A stretch of DNA of 8,339 bases from positions 1 through 8,339 of the forward strand of contig SKLG01000217.1 in assembly GCA_007123335.1 (NCBI GenBank), given 5' to 3'. Source of the stretch: Anaerolineae bacterium. GTDB lineage: Bacteria; Chloroflexota; Anaerolineae; UBA1429. The notes below the pieces were generated by a model. The model saw nothing but the letters and a program-made list of their open reading frames with translations, was not told where the DNA came from and did no database searches. Shown here piece after piece: positions 1 through 7,223 of the stretch. Both the position numbers and the translations under genes were made by a program. Each line of letters begins with the position of its first letter. Position 1 is the first letter of the stretch.

Positions 1-635
1 GCCGCAAAATCGTCTATGCCTCTACTGGCGGCGCGGTCTATGGCGAGCCCGAATATCTGCCGGTGGACGAGAATCACCCGATCAATCCGCTGGACCCCTA
101 TGGCGCCAGCAAGCATCACGTCGAGCACTATTTACGCATCTATAGCACCCATTTCTCCATAGACCATACCATCCTGCGCTACCCCAATGTCTATGGACCT
201 CGGCAGGACCCGTATGGCGAGGCCGGCGTCGTGGCGATCTTTGCGGCGCAGATGCTGCGTGGCATCTCACCGATCATCAACGGCTCGGGAGAGCAGCAGC
301 GTGATTTCTGCTATGTCGGCGACATCGCTCGCGCCAACGTGTTGGCGCTTACCCGTGGCAGCGGTGAGATTGTCAACCTGGGTTCGGGAGTCGGCACCTC
401 GGTGAACCAGGTTTTTGACATGCTGGCTGCGGCTTGTGGATGTCAGATGGAAAAGAAACATGGGCCGGCCAAGCTCGGCGAGGTCTTTTGCACCTACCTG
501 GATGGTAGCAAGGCGCGAGAGGTCTTGGGCTGGGAGGCTCAAGTATCATTGGAAGAAGGTCTGCAAGCCACGCTAGAGTCCTTTCGTGCCAAGATCCTGA
601 GCGATGCGACCAGCGCGTCCCCTTCTAGTGTGTAA
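1..635 (+). CDS. NAD-dependent sugar-nucleotide epimerase/dehydratase, GalE-like (5' truncated)
   Basis: This is the C-terminal 210 codons of an extended short-chain dehydrogenase, read from base 3 to the TAA at 633-635. The Rossmann GxxGxxG start lies before the window, so the GTG at 63 is internal and is not the gene start. Visible motifs are the active-site strand ASTGGAVYGE (bases 18-47), the catalytic YxxxK as YGASK (99-113) and the substrate-loop motif RYPNVYGPRQDPYGEAG just after base 176. Family members bind NAD(P) and interconvert or dehydrate nucleotide sugars in the cytoplasm; the RYxNVYGPRQDPxGEAGVVAIF pattern is typical of UDP-glucose 4-epimerase (GalE)-type proteins. Exact substrate cannot be read from the sequence: related dTDP- or UDP-sugar enzymes share these motifs. 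The last 15 or so residues are Ser/Ala-rich and unlike a conserved core. The helicase gene follows after 51 bases without an evident terminator between, so read-through is possible. Confidence 0.92.
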   Translation, partial: RKIVYASTGGAVYGEPEYLPVDENHPINPLDPYGASKHHVEHYLRIYSTHFSIDHTILRYPNVYGPRQDPYGEAGVVAIFAAQMLRGISPIINGSGEQQRDFCYVGDIARANVLALTRGSGEIVNLGSGVGTSVNQVFDMLAAACGCQMEKKHGPAKLGEVFCTYLDGSKAREVLGWEAQVSLEEGLQATLESFRAKILSDATSASPSSV

Positions 636-686
636 CGCATAGAGGGAACCGATCGATGGGCAGTTGTAGCCGCAGATACAAAGGAT

Positions 687-3524
687 ATGGTGGACGGAGA
701 ACAGGCGCGAACGGAGCAGGATACCGAAAGGGATACGCCCTCGGCGATTGAAGCATTGTTGGGGCGTGTCGCCCAGGAGATGAATACTCACGACGGGGGC
801 CAGATCGTCCACGTTGAGCGACTCCCTGGGCGGCCGCCCCGCTATGCCGCGCCGGAGGCTCCCTTGCCCGAGCTGCTGCAACGCTCGCTCGCGCTGATGG
901 GCATCCGCGATCTCTATGCTCACCAGGTCGAGGCGTTGGAGCGGGTTCGTCGTGGGGAGAATGTGGTCGTGGTCACCGCAACCTCTAGCGGCAAGACGCT
1001 GTGCTATAACTTGCCCGTCCTGGAGACGATCCTCGGCGACCGATCGGCCCAAGCTCTCTACATCTACCCTATCAATGCCCTGGTCAACGATCAGCTCAAG
1101 ACGCTGTTCAAGATGAACCTGGCTTTGGGCCAGGAGGCGGTGGGTATCGCCAAGTACACCGGTTCGGTGAACAGCGCGCAGCGGCGCGAGATTCGTGGGC
1201 GCAATCCGCACATCTTGCTCACCAACCCCGAGATGGTGCACCTTAGCTTTTTGCTCTGGCACCAGAACTGGCAAAGCATGTGGCGCCAGTTGCGTTATAT
1301 CGTGATCGACGAGGTGCACACCTATCGCGGCGTGTTCGGCGCCAATATGGCTCAACTCTTGCGGCGTATGTGGCGGATGGCCCAACACTATGGCGCAGAC
1401 CCGCAGTTCATCTGTGGCTCGGCGACCATCGCCAACCCTCAGGAACTGGCTCAAACGCTTACCGGCCAGCCTTTCGCGGTCGTCGATCAGGACGGCGCCG
1501 GCAGCGGTCGCCGTTACTTTGTGCTGTGGAATCCCCCGTTGGTCGGTGAGGCCGAGGCAAATCTGCGCCGCTCCTACGCCGACGAGTCAGTAGACCTCAT
1601 GCTGCATTGCCTGCGCGCTGAGCTCAACACCATCGTCTTTGCCCGCGCCCGCAAGCTGACCGAGCGCATGCTGCGCGTGGGCCAGGCATCGGCGAGCGAG
1701 ACGGGCGAGGACCAGCTCTTGCAGCAGATCAGCTCCTACCGCGCCGGCTATTTAGCGGAGGAGCGGGAGGAGATTGAGACCAAGCTCAAGTTGGGCGATA
1801 TCCGGGGCATCATTACCACCAACGCACTGGAGATGGGCATCGACATCGGTGGGCTCGACGCCGCCATCCTCTCTGGCTATCCGGGTACGATCATGTCTAC
1901 CTGGCAGCAGGCCGGCCGTGCCGGACGCCGTGGTCGCGATGCCCTCGTTCTACTGGTAGCGTCGCAAAACCCGTTGGACCAATACTATGTGAACCACCCC
2001 CAGGACTTTTTTGCTCGCCCTCATGAGATTGCTACGGTCGATCTCAACAATCAACACATAAACATCAAGCATCTGCTATGCGCGGCCAAAGAGCTACCCT
2101 TTGACGCTGCAGAGCGCGCCCGGTTGCCGGTGGATACCGACGATATGTTGCGCGCCATGCGAGAAGCCGGCTTGTTGGTAGAGGTAGAGGATGAAGCCGA
2201 GGGCGACGGTAACCGACTCGAGTATCCCCAGGATCGTCGCGAGGTACACTTTGACGTATCCTTGCGCGCGGCCAGCCATGAGACCTATCGCATCATCGAG
2301 GAAAACCGGGGAGAAGGCCCTGGTTCGGCCGAGATCGGCACCATCGAGCCACCAAATGTGTTTCGCGAGGCGCATCCGGGGGCCATCTATCAGCATGGCG
2401 GCGATGACTATCGGGTGGTGCGGTTGGATCGCCAGCGCAGAACCGTCGTTGTGCGCGAGGAGAATGCCCTCCACTATACGCGCTCGAACAGTAGCCTCAA
2501 TGTGACTCTCGATGAGATGAGGGCCTCGCGGGAGGTAAACCTCATGGGGTTGCCCTGCACCGTAGCACTGGGCGATGTCCTCGTGCAAGAGACAGTGCAC
2601 AGCTATCAAGAGCTACAACTCGGCAGCGATGCCATGGTGCGCCGGGTCAATCTCGACTATCCGCTGACGATGCGATTGCATACCACGGCCATGTGGTTGG
2701 CGCTGCCGGATGGGTTGCGCGAGGCGGGCGCTCAAGCGGCGCAAGAGGTGCAAGAGATGCAAGAGGACTCGACTGACGAGGGTGAGGATCCTGGCGGCGA
2801 TCCTCTCGCCGCTGGCCTGCACGCTATGCAGCACCTATTGAGTGGCGTCATGCCGCTGTTGGTGATGTGCGATCCCCGCGATGTGAGTGGCTTTGAGCAT
2901 CTCCATCATCCCAGCATTGGCGCTCCGGCGGTGTTTGTCTATGATGCGTATCAAGGGGGCATCGGTCTGGCGGAGATAGCCTATGCTCGAGTGGAAGAGA
3001 TGATCCGCCTGGCTTATGGTGCTGTGGCTACGTGCGGATGCCGCGCTGGGTGCCCCTCTTGTATCCAGTCGGGCTCGTGCCGGTTGCGCAACGAGAACTT
3101 ACACAAGGCTATGGCTCAGGCCATTCTGGGCGCCCTGCTTGGCCCACAACAGGCCCAAGTCGTCTCTGCCAGCGCTACGGCTTGGGAGCCGGCAGCGCTG
3201 GCTCAGGGCCGCCCATCCGTCACCGCCAAGAGCTTGGCGGCGAGTCGCCAGCGCGTGTTGGAGGACCTGGCGGCGCGCACGATTCGCGGCACTCTGGAGG
3301 CTCACCTCTCCGACCCCGACCAGCGTCCCATCCCGCAGGCCGAGTTTCACAAGGGGGATCAGGTTTTCCATACCACCTTTGGGCGTGGTCAGGTGACCGA
3401 GAGCCGCTTTCAGGGCAGCAGAGAACTGGTGACCGTGCGCTTTGTGCGCCGTCGGGGCAGCACCCGTGAGGTCGACGCTTCAACTGGCGCGCTGCAAAAA
3501 CTGGGAACCGCTGCTGACAGCTAG
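687..3524 (+). CDS. MrfA/YprA-family SF2 DEAD/DEAH-box helicase with DUF1998-type cysteine cluster and PcrA-like C-terminal Tudor-like domain
   Basis: A 945-residue superfamily 2 helicase expected to use ATP to translocate on DNA in repair. Motifs in order: YAHQVEAL near 77-84, Walker A TATSSGKT (97-104), DEVH box (208-211), SAT (245-247), motif V TTNALEMGIDIG (377-388) and arginine-finger motif VI QQAGRAGRRGR (407-417). The C-terminal half carries the DUF1998/MrfA zinc-binding pattern, with Cys783, 785, 789, 792 and 798 around CPSCIQSGSC. Bacillus MrfA, about 750 residues, works with the exonuclease MrfB in mitomycin-lesion repair; no MrfB is visible here. The extra length comes mainly from an acidic linker (about 683-712) and a tail, 889-940, matching the GDxVxHxxFGxGxV pattern of the PcrA/UvrD Tudor-like domain. 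Start choice is uncertain: AAGGA (681-685) is one base from the ATG at 687 but four from the GTG of codon 2; homology-like sequence begins near residue 20, so an internal start at Met32 (780) seems too late. Confidence 0.95.
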   Translation: MVDGEQARTEQDTERDTPSAIEALLGRVAQEMNTHDGGQIVHVERLPGRPPRYAAPEAPLPELLQRSLALMGIRDLYAHQVEALERVRRGENVVVVTATSSGKTLCYNLPVLETILGDRSAQALYIYPINALVNDQLKTLFKMNLALGQEAVGIAKYTGSVNSAQRREIRGRNPHILLTNPEMVHLSFLLWHQNWQSMWRQLRYIVIDEVHTYRGVFGANMAQLLRRMWRMAQHYGADPQFICGSATIANPQELAQTLTGQPFAVVDQDGAGSGRRYFVLWNPPLVGEAEANLRRSYADESVDLMLHCLRAELNTIVFARARKLTERMLRVGQASASETGEDQLLQQISSYRAGYLAEEREEIETKLKLGDIRGIITTNALEMGIDIGGLDAAILSGYPGTIMSTWQQAGRAGRRGRDALVLLVASQNPLDQYYVNHPQDFFARPHEIATVDLNNQHINIKHLLCAAKELPFDAAERARLPVDTDDMLRAMREAGLLVEVEDEAEGDGNRLEYPQDRREVHFDVSLRAASHETYRIIEENRGEGPGSAEIGTIEPPNVFREAHPGAIYQHGGDDYRVVRLDRQRRTVVVREENALHYTRSNSSLNVTLDEMRASREVNLMGLPCTVALGDVLVQETVHSYQELQLGSDAMVRRVNLDYPLTMRLHTTAMWLALPDGLREAGAQAAQEVQEMQEDSTDEGEDPGGDPLAAGLHAMQHLLSGVMPLLVMCDPRDVSGFEHLHHPSIGAPAVFVYDAYQGGIGLAEIAYARVEEMIRLAYGAVATCGCRAGCPSCIQSGSCRLRNENLHKAMAQAILGALLGPQQAQVVSASATAWEPAALAQGRPSVTAKSLAASRQRVLEDLAARTIRGTLEAHLSDPDQRPIPQAEFHKGDQVFHTTFGRGQVTESRFQGSRELVTVRFVRRRGSTREVDASTGALQKLGTAADS
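2733..2768 (+). repeat. In-frame 9-base tandem repeat in the helicase acidic linker
   Basis: Three adjacent copies of a CAAGAG-N3 unit (2742-2750, 2751-2759, 2760-2768) encode Gln-Glu-X three times (residues 686-694), preceded by one degenerate copy at 2733-2741. The repeat sits at the start of a Glu/Asp/Gly-rich linker that interrupts the conserved C-terminal half of the helicase. Slipped-strand copy changes would add or remove three residues without a frameshift. Confidence 0.6.
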
Positions 3525-3531
3525 CAAAATC

Positions 3532-3550
3532 TGGGGCATGCCATGCCCCA
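3532..3550 (+). terminator. GC-rich hairpin after the helicase gene, possible terminator
   Basis: A perfect inverted repeat, TGGGGCATG and CATGCCCCA around a single central C, starts 8 bases after the helicase stop codon. In RNA it would form an 8-bp stem with a 3-base loop. Position and GC content fit an intrinsic terminator, but only a short AATCT follows instead of a U-tract, so it may terminate weakly or act mainly as a 3'-end-stabilising structure. The helicase unit ends here and a separate promoter follows. Confidence 0.55.
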
Positions 3551-3564
3551 ATCTACGCAGCATA

Positions 3565-3580
3565 TAGGCATAATTGCCTA
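3565..3580. promoter_or_regulatory. Inverted repeat next to the chaperonin promoter, possible operator
   Basis: TAGGCA and TGCCTA form 6-base inverted arms separated by TAAT. The element ends two bases before the proposed -35 box, at about -53 to -38 relative to the predicted transcription start. Such a placement suits a dimeric regulator, but a minor hairpin belonging to the upstream terminator region is equally possible. It does not match the CIRCE operator of HrcA-controlled groE genes. Confidence 0.3.
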
Positions 3581-3582
3581 CA

Positions 3583-3611
3583 TTGGCGTCAAATATTATT
3601 AGTGGTATACT
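3583..3611 (+). promoter_or_regulatory. Sigma-70-like promoter for the chaperonin-propeller operon
   Basis: A -35 element TTGGCG (3583-3588) and a -10 element TATACT (3606-3611) are separated by exactly 17 bases, inside an AT-rich patch that stands out from the GC-rich surroundings. Transcription would begin near 3618 and leave a leader of about 54 bases before the chaperonin ATG. The call rests on consensus matching and position only. Confidence 0.6.
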
Positions 3612-3671
3612 TGATATTGTTCAACCATGGGAGCACTTATTCCACTGAGGAGGCGATAGCGAGAAAGCCCT

Positions 3672-5273
3672 ATGCCCAAACCGGATGTTATTCTAGGAGA
3701 ACAGAGCCGTGTTGGCATGCTCCGTGGGTTCGAGTCGATGGCGCGATTACTGGCCATCACCCTCGGCCCCATCGGTGGGAACATTGCCAATGCTCGGGAG
3801 CCAAAGGGGGAGCCTGAGCTCCTGTACGATGCGGCGACCATCGCCCGGCGCATTATCCAGTTGCCCGACCGCGCCGAGGATGCGGGCGCCATGATGATGC
3901 GACACCTCGTCTGGAACGTGCGCGAAGAAGTAGGTGATGGAAGCGCGACGACCGCCGTATTGGCGCGTATCATCGCCCGCGAGATGCAGCGCATGATCGC
4001 TGCCGGCGCCAACGGCATGATCCTCAAGCGAGGCATCGAAAAGGCTGCCAAGGTGGCCTTGAGCGCCCTGGATGAACTCTCGATGCCCTTGGAGGGCGAG
4101 GACCGCATCGCCGCCGTCGCTACGGCTGCCGTGGGCAATGCCGAGATCGGCCGCTTGTTGGGCGAGATGTACGATGTGCTTGGTCCCAACGCCAATATCG
4201 TCATCGAGCCCTATATCGCGACTTTCCACGACCGCACCTACCACGAAGGCGCGCGTTTCAACGGTGGATACCTCTCGCCCTATATGGTCACCGACACGAC
4301 GATGCGCCGCGCCGTGCTGGACGATGTCCTGGTGATCGTCGCCGATATGGCTTTTGAGTCGATGGAAAGCGCCCAGAACGTCCTCGAGCAGGCCGCCAAG
4401 ATCGGTGGCAAGAACGTCTTTATCGTCTGCAAGCGCATGTCAGACAAGGCCATCGGTCTGCTGGTAGCCAACAATGAGCGCGGCACGATCCATTCTGTCG
4501 CGGTCAACATCAAGCCGGTGGGCGACCTGCGCGCCGGCACCGTAGAGGATATCGCTCTGCTTGTAGGTGGGCGACCGCTGACCGACAAGACGGGAATGCC
4601 GCCTGAGGACATTACCAGCGGCGATTTCGGTCGCGCCGACAGGATTATCGCCACCAAGGATTATTATATGATTATCGGCGGCAAGGGAGACAAGGCCGCC
4701 ATCCGCGAGCGCATCCGCGAGATCCGCGAGCGCCTGCAAAAGACCCATGATGCCGATGAGCGCGAGACGCTCCGTGAGCTGCTCACCCACTTTTCTGAGG
4801 GTGTCGGCGAACTGCGTATCGGCGCGCTCACCGAGCAGGAGCGCAAGTCTTTGCGCGAGGTGGCCGAGCAGGCCATGAAAGCCGTTCGCGCCGGCATGGA
4901 GGGTGGTATCGTGGCCGGGGGCGGCGCTGCCTATCTCGACTGTATTCCTGCTGTGGAGGCGGTCGAGGCGGAGGGCGATGAGGCCTTTGGCGTGCAAATC
5001 CTCGCCCGTGCTCTGGAGGAGCCAATGCGCTGCATCGCCGCCAACGCCGGAGTTCATCCGCCGCTGGTCATCGCCGAGGCCCGCGCACAAGGGGCGAACT
5101 ATGGCTATGAGGTGCGACGGGGACAAGTGTTAAACATGATCGATGCAGGGATTGTCGATCCCACGTTAGTGGTCAAGCGCGCGCTTCAACAAGCCGTTAG
5201 TGGGGCCATGATGCTACTATCCACCGATGCCCTCGTTCTGCACCGCAAACCGGAGGAAGTGTTTGAGCCATGA
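3672..5273 (+). CDS. Divergent GroEL/Cpn60 chaperonin paralog with altered ATP site
   Basis: A 533-residue type I chaperonin relative, alignable end to end with GroEL from MPKPDVILGEQSRVGMLRG onward, which fixes the start. Kept features: TLGP (30-33), Asp53 (GroEL D52), GDG (88-90; Asp89 is D87), apical GYLSPY (199-204), GGG (416-418) and NMIDxGIxDP near the end. Changed features: Gln400 replaces catalytic D398, Tyr52 replaces K51, TTT after GDG is SAT (91-93), KGR after TLGP is IGG, and the NAA nucleotide loop is lost. In the apical groove Gln235 replaces L234 and Met205 replaces F204, while L238 and Y204 are kept. The GGM-rich tail is missing and no groES lies nearby. GroEL family members fold proteins in the cytosol using ATP; this one probably binds nucleotide but hydrolyses it poorly, which is inference. 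A GAGGAGG (3647-3653) is 18 bases upstream, too far for an ideal ribosome site; GAGAAAG at 3661-3667 is nearer. It overlaps the next gene by four bases. Confidence 0.94.
   Translation: MPKPDVILGEQSRVGMLRGFESMARLLAITLGPIGGNIANAREPKGEPELLYDAATIARRIIQLPDRAEDAGAMMMRHLVWNVREEVGDGSATTAVLARIIAREMQRMIAAGANGMILKRGIEKAAKVALSALDELSMPLEGEDRIAAVATAAVGNAEIGRLLGEMYDVLGPNANIVIEPYIATFHDRTYHEGARFNGGYLSPYMVTDTTMRRAVLDDVLVIVADMAFESMESAQNVLEQAAKIGGKNVFIVCKRMSDKAIGLLVANNERGTIHSVAVNIKPVGDLRAGTVEDIALLVGGRPLTDKTGMPPEDITSGDFGRADRIIATKDYYMIIGGKGDKAAIRERIREIRERLQKTHDADERETLRELLTHFSEGVGELRIGALTEQERKSLREVAEQAMKAVRAGMEGGIVAGGGAAYLDCIPAVEAVEAEGDEAFGVQILARALEEPMRCIAANAGVHPPLVIAEARAQGANYGYEVRRGQVLNMIDAGIVDPTLVVKRALQQAVSGAMMLLSTDALVLHRKPEEVFEP
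5252..5258 (+). promoter_or_regulatory. Ribosome binding site for the propeller gene, inside the chaperonin coding sequence
   Basis: GGAGGAA lies within the last codons of the chaperonin gene, 11 bases before the ATG at 5270. The spacing is slightly long but favours that ATG over the second in-frame ATG at 5276. Together with the ATGA stop-start overlap it points to translational coupling. Confidence 0.5.
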
Positions 5274-7207
5274 GCATGTCTACCGAGCAAGCAGTCGAAT
5301 CGACCGATCGGACAGAAACGGCATGGGAGTCTCTCGGGCCCATCTCCAGTGGTGGTACCGTCTTTAGTCTGGCCATCTCACCCACGCCAGAAGTATCACG
5401 TTACTGGGCCGCCACAGGTTGCGGTATCTTTTACTCGGATGACGGCGGAGCATCCTGGAAGCAGACCCTCAACGGCCTCAGCACGCCTTTGCTCAGCTCT
5501 TTGACCGTGGCCTCCACCGGAGCTCTCTTTGCCGGTGCGCTGAGTGGTGAGCTCTTTTCCTCCTTTAACTATGGCCAAAGGTGGGAGGCGGGACTGGTTC
5601 CCGAAGAGCTCTACGCCATGGTTACCATCTTGGTGACTTCCCCCAATTTCCGCCGCGATGGCACCTGCTTTGCCGCCACGGATGGCGCCGGGCTCTTGGT
5701 GTCGCGCAACTCGGGGCAGAGCTGGGAGGATAGCAGCTTTGGCCTGGGCGACATCAGCGTGTTGGCGCTGGCGACATCGCCCGATTGGTCAGAGCGGGAG
5801 ATCATGTTCGCCGCCACCACCGATGGGGTGTTTGTCTCTCGCAACGGCGGGCGCGCCTGGCGCGAGACCGAGCTGATGATGGACGACGACGTCGTCGACG
5901 TTCTGACCGTCAGCCCGGCGTTCGAGCAGGATGACACCGTCTATGCCGGCACCGAATCGGGCAGGCTCTATGTCTCGCGTAACGCCGGTCGTAGCTGGGA
6001 GTTGTTGCAAGAAGAAGTGGCCGAAGGGCCGGTGAATAGCCTCTGGCTGGCGCCTGATTTCGCCGACAGTGGGCGTATGATCGCCGGCGTCGCCTCGGCC
6101 CTGATGCTCTCTGAGGATCGTGGCGCCTCGTGGCGCGTGGCCACGCATCTGCCCGGTGCGGTGCTTGCCCTGGCCGGGAATGACGAGGTGGTCCTTGCCG
6201 GCCTGCACGACGCCGGCGTGTACAAATCGGTGGATGGCGGCGCGTCCTGGCAACCCTCGTCCGAGGGGTTGGCCGCGCGTGGCTTTGCCCGCTTGCTGAA
6301 CGTAGCGGGTACGCTATATGCCATGGGCCCGCAAGAGGGGCTGTGGACGGCCGATGGCAAAAAGCTGGATTGGCAGCCCGTCGAGGGCCTCGATGCTTAC
6401 CTGCCCCTGTCGGCGATGTATGCCAGGGCAAATAACGATGGGGCCACCGACCTGTTCGTCGTCAGCCAGGAGGACGGCATCCTGTATCGACAGGCGGACC
6501 ATACCTGGGTGAATGTGTGCGAGGTTCCCGGCATCCAGTCGCTCACCCTCTTGCCCAACGGCAGCGGTTGGGCCGGCACGGTGGATGGCCATCTGCTCAT
6601 CTCGCAGGATAATGGTCAGAGCTGGGAGGAGGCGCCCTCGCCATGCGACGGTCAGGAGATCCTCTCCATCGTGGCCTCGCCTACCTTCGAGCAGGATCAC
6701 ACCCTCTTCATCGGCTCCTCCATCCCGGCCACGGGCAACCGCCAGGCCAGGGTGGCGCTGTGGCGCTCTACCAATGGCGGCGCGGATTGGCGTCAGGTGA
6801 CGACTCAGACCACGTCGGCGCGTTGGGTGGATATCGCCATGCCCGCCGATGTCGATGGAGATGCGGGCGCATCCAGCTCCGAACAGGCGGTGCTGGCCAC
6901 CGGCCCCTATTGCCTGCGGCCGCTGCGCCGCGCCAAGGATGTCTGGATCAGCACCCGGGTCGACCCCGATGGCGCCAACGTGCTCAACGTCGTCGTCTTG
7001 GGCGAGATCGATCAGGGCGGCGTGCTCTATGCCGCAACCGGCAACGGCATCTATCGCTCCATCGATGGCGGACGCACCTGGCAGCCCTTCTCTGGAGGGT
7101 TGACCGTGCAGAGCTTTATCGCCCTGGTTGCGCTGCAAAACGGGGACGCTACCTCGCTATGCGCGCTGAGCCTGGGCGGACTTTTGTGGCAGCGCCACCT
7201 CTCGTAA
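5270..7207 (+). CDS. Cytosolic Asp-box (BNR) tandem beta-propeller protein of unknown function
   Basis: A 645-residue protein built almost wholly of beta-propeller repeats. Ten Asp-box motifs of the S-x-D/N-x-G-x-x-W type end at Trp 63, 105, 152, 197, 243, 288, 327, 452, 507 and 604; the second (SFNYGQRW) is imperfect. Further Trp at 19, 368, 413 and 559 fill the gaps, giving 14 positions about 45 residues apart, as expected for two seven-bladed propellers in tandem. Blades often contain a SPxFxxDxTxxAGT strand before the Asp box. There is no signal peptide, lipobox or membrane segment, so it is probably cytoplasmic, unlike most Asp-box proteins such as sialidases, GH74 glucanases and sortilin-type receptors. 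Database names like Ycf48/photosystem II stability factor may be assigned through the repeats alone; no enzymatic residues can be recognised. It begins within the chaperonin stop codon (ATGA overlap) and is followed by a strong terminator, so it is likely made together with the chaperonin, as partner, substrate or scaffold. Confidence 0.92.
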   Translation: MSMSTEQAVESTDRTETAWESLGPISSGGTVFSLAISPTPEVSRYWAATGCGIFYSDDGGASWKQTLNGLSTPLLSSLTVASTGALFAGALSGELFSSFNYGQRWEAGLVPEELYAMVTILVTSPNFRRDGTCFAATDGAGLLVSRNSGQSWEDSSFGLGDISVLALATSPDWSEREIMFAATTDGVFVSRNGGRAWRETELMMDDDVVDVLTVSPAFEQDDTVYAGTESGRLYVSRNAGRSWELLQEEVAEGPVNSLWLAPDFADSGRMIAGVASALMLSEDRGASWRVATHLPGAVLALAGNDEVVLAGLHDAGVYKSVDGGASWQPSSEGLAARGFARLLNVAGTLYAMGPQEGLWTADGKKLDWQPVEGLDAYLPLSAMYARANNDGATDLFVVSQEDGILYRQADHTWVNVCEVPGIQSLTLLPNGSGWAGTVDGHLLISQDNGQSWEEAPSPCDGQEILSIVASPTFEQDHTLFIGSSIPATGNRQARVALWRSTNGGADWRQVTTQTTSARWVDIAMPADVDGDAGASSSEQAVLATGPYCLRPLRRAKDVWISTRVDPDGANVLNVVVLGEIDQGGVLYAATGNGIYRSIDGGRTWQPFSGGLTVQSFIALVALQNGDATSLCALSLGGLLWQRHLS

Positions 7208-7223
7208 GAGATAGCATCGTCAA

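Noticed and set aside
664..681. TTGTA...TACAA inverted repeat just before the helicase start
   Set aside because: Only five AT-rich pairs around an eight-base loop; too weak to call a structure.
573..1454. 293-codon open frame on the - strand
   Set aside because: It lies opposite the helicase motifs and has no recognisable domain; the composition is what the GC-rich complementary strand of a real gene gives.
3631..3650. Possible CIRCE heat-shock operator before the chaperonin
   Set aside because: GAGCACTTA resembles part of a half-site, but the TTAGCACTC-N9-GAGTGCTAA arrangement is absent.
3602..3817. 71-codon + strand frame starting at a GTG before the chaperonin
   Set aside because: The GTG overlaps the proposed promoter, and the frame reads through the start of the GroEL-like gene in another phase with no motif.
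4440..5126. 228-codon open frame on the - strand opposite the chaperonin gene
   Set aside because: The + strand aligns with GroEL across the whole stretch, and the antisense product has no recognisable features.
5884..5897. 14-base perfect palindrome in the propeller gene
   Set aside because: It arises from GAC and GTC codons for a run of Asp and Val and has no regulatory context.
6314..7138. 274-codon open frame on the - strand opposite the propeller gene
   Set aside because: No family motif; the + strand frame has regular Asp boxes, so this is an antisense shadow.
5270..7207. Propeller as a photosystem II assembly factor (Ycf48) or sialidase
   Set aside because: Similarity would come from the Asp-box repeats alone; there is no signal peptide, no sialidase catalytic Arg-triad context, and the size is about twice that of Ycf48.
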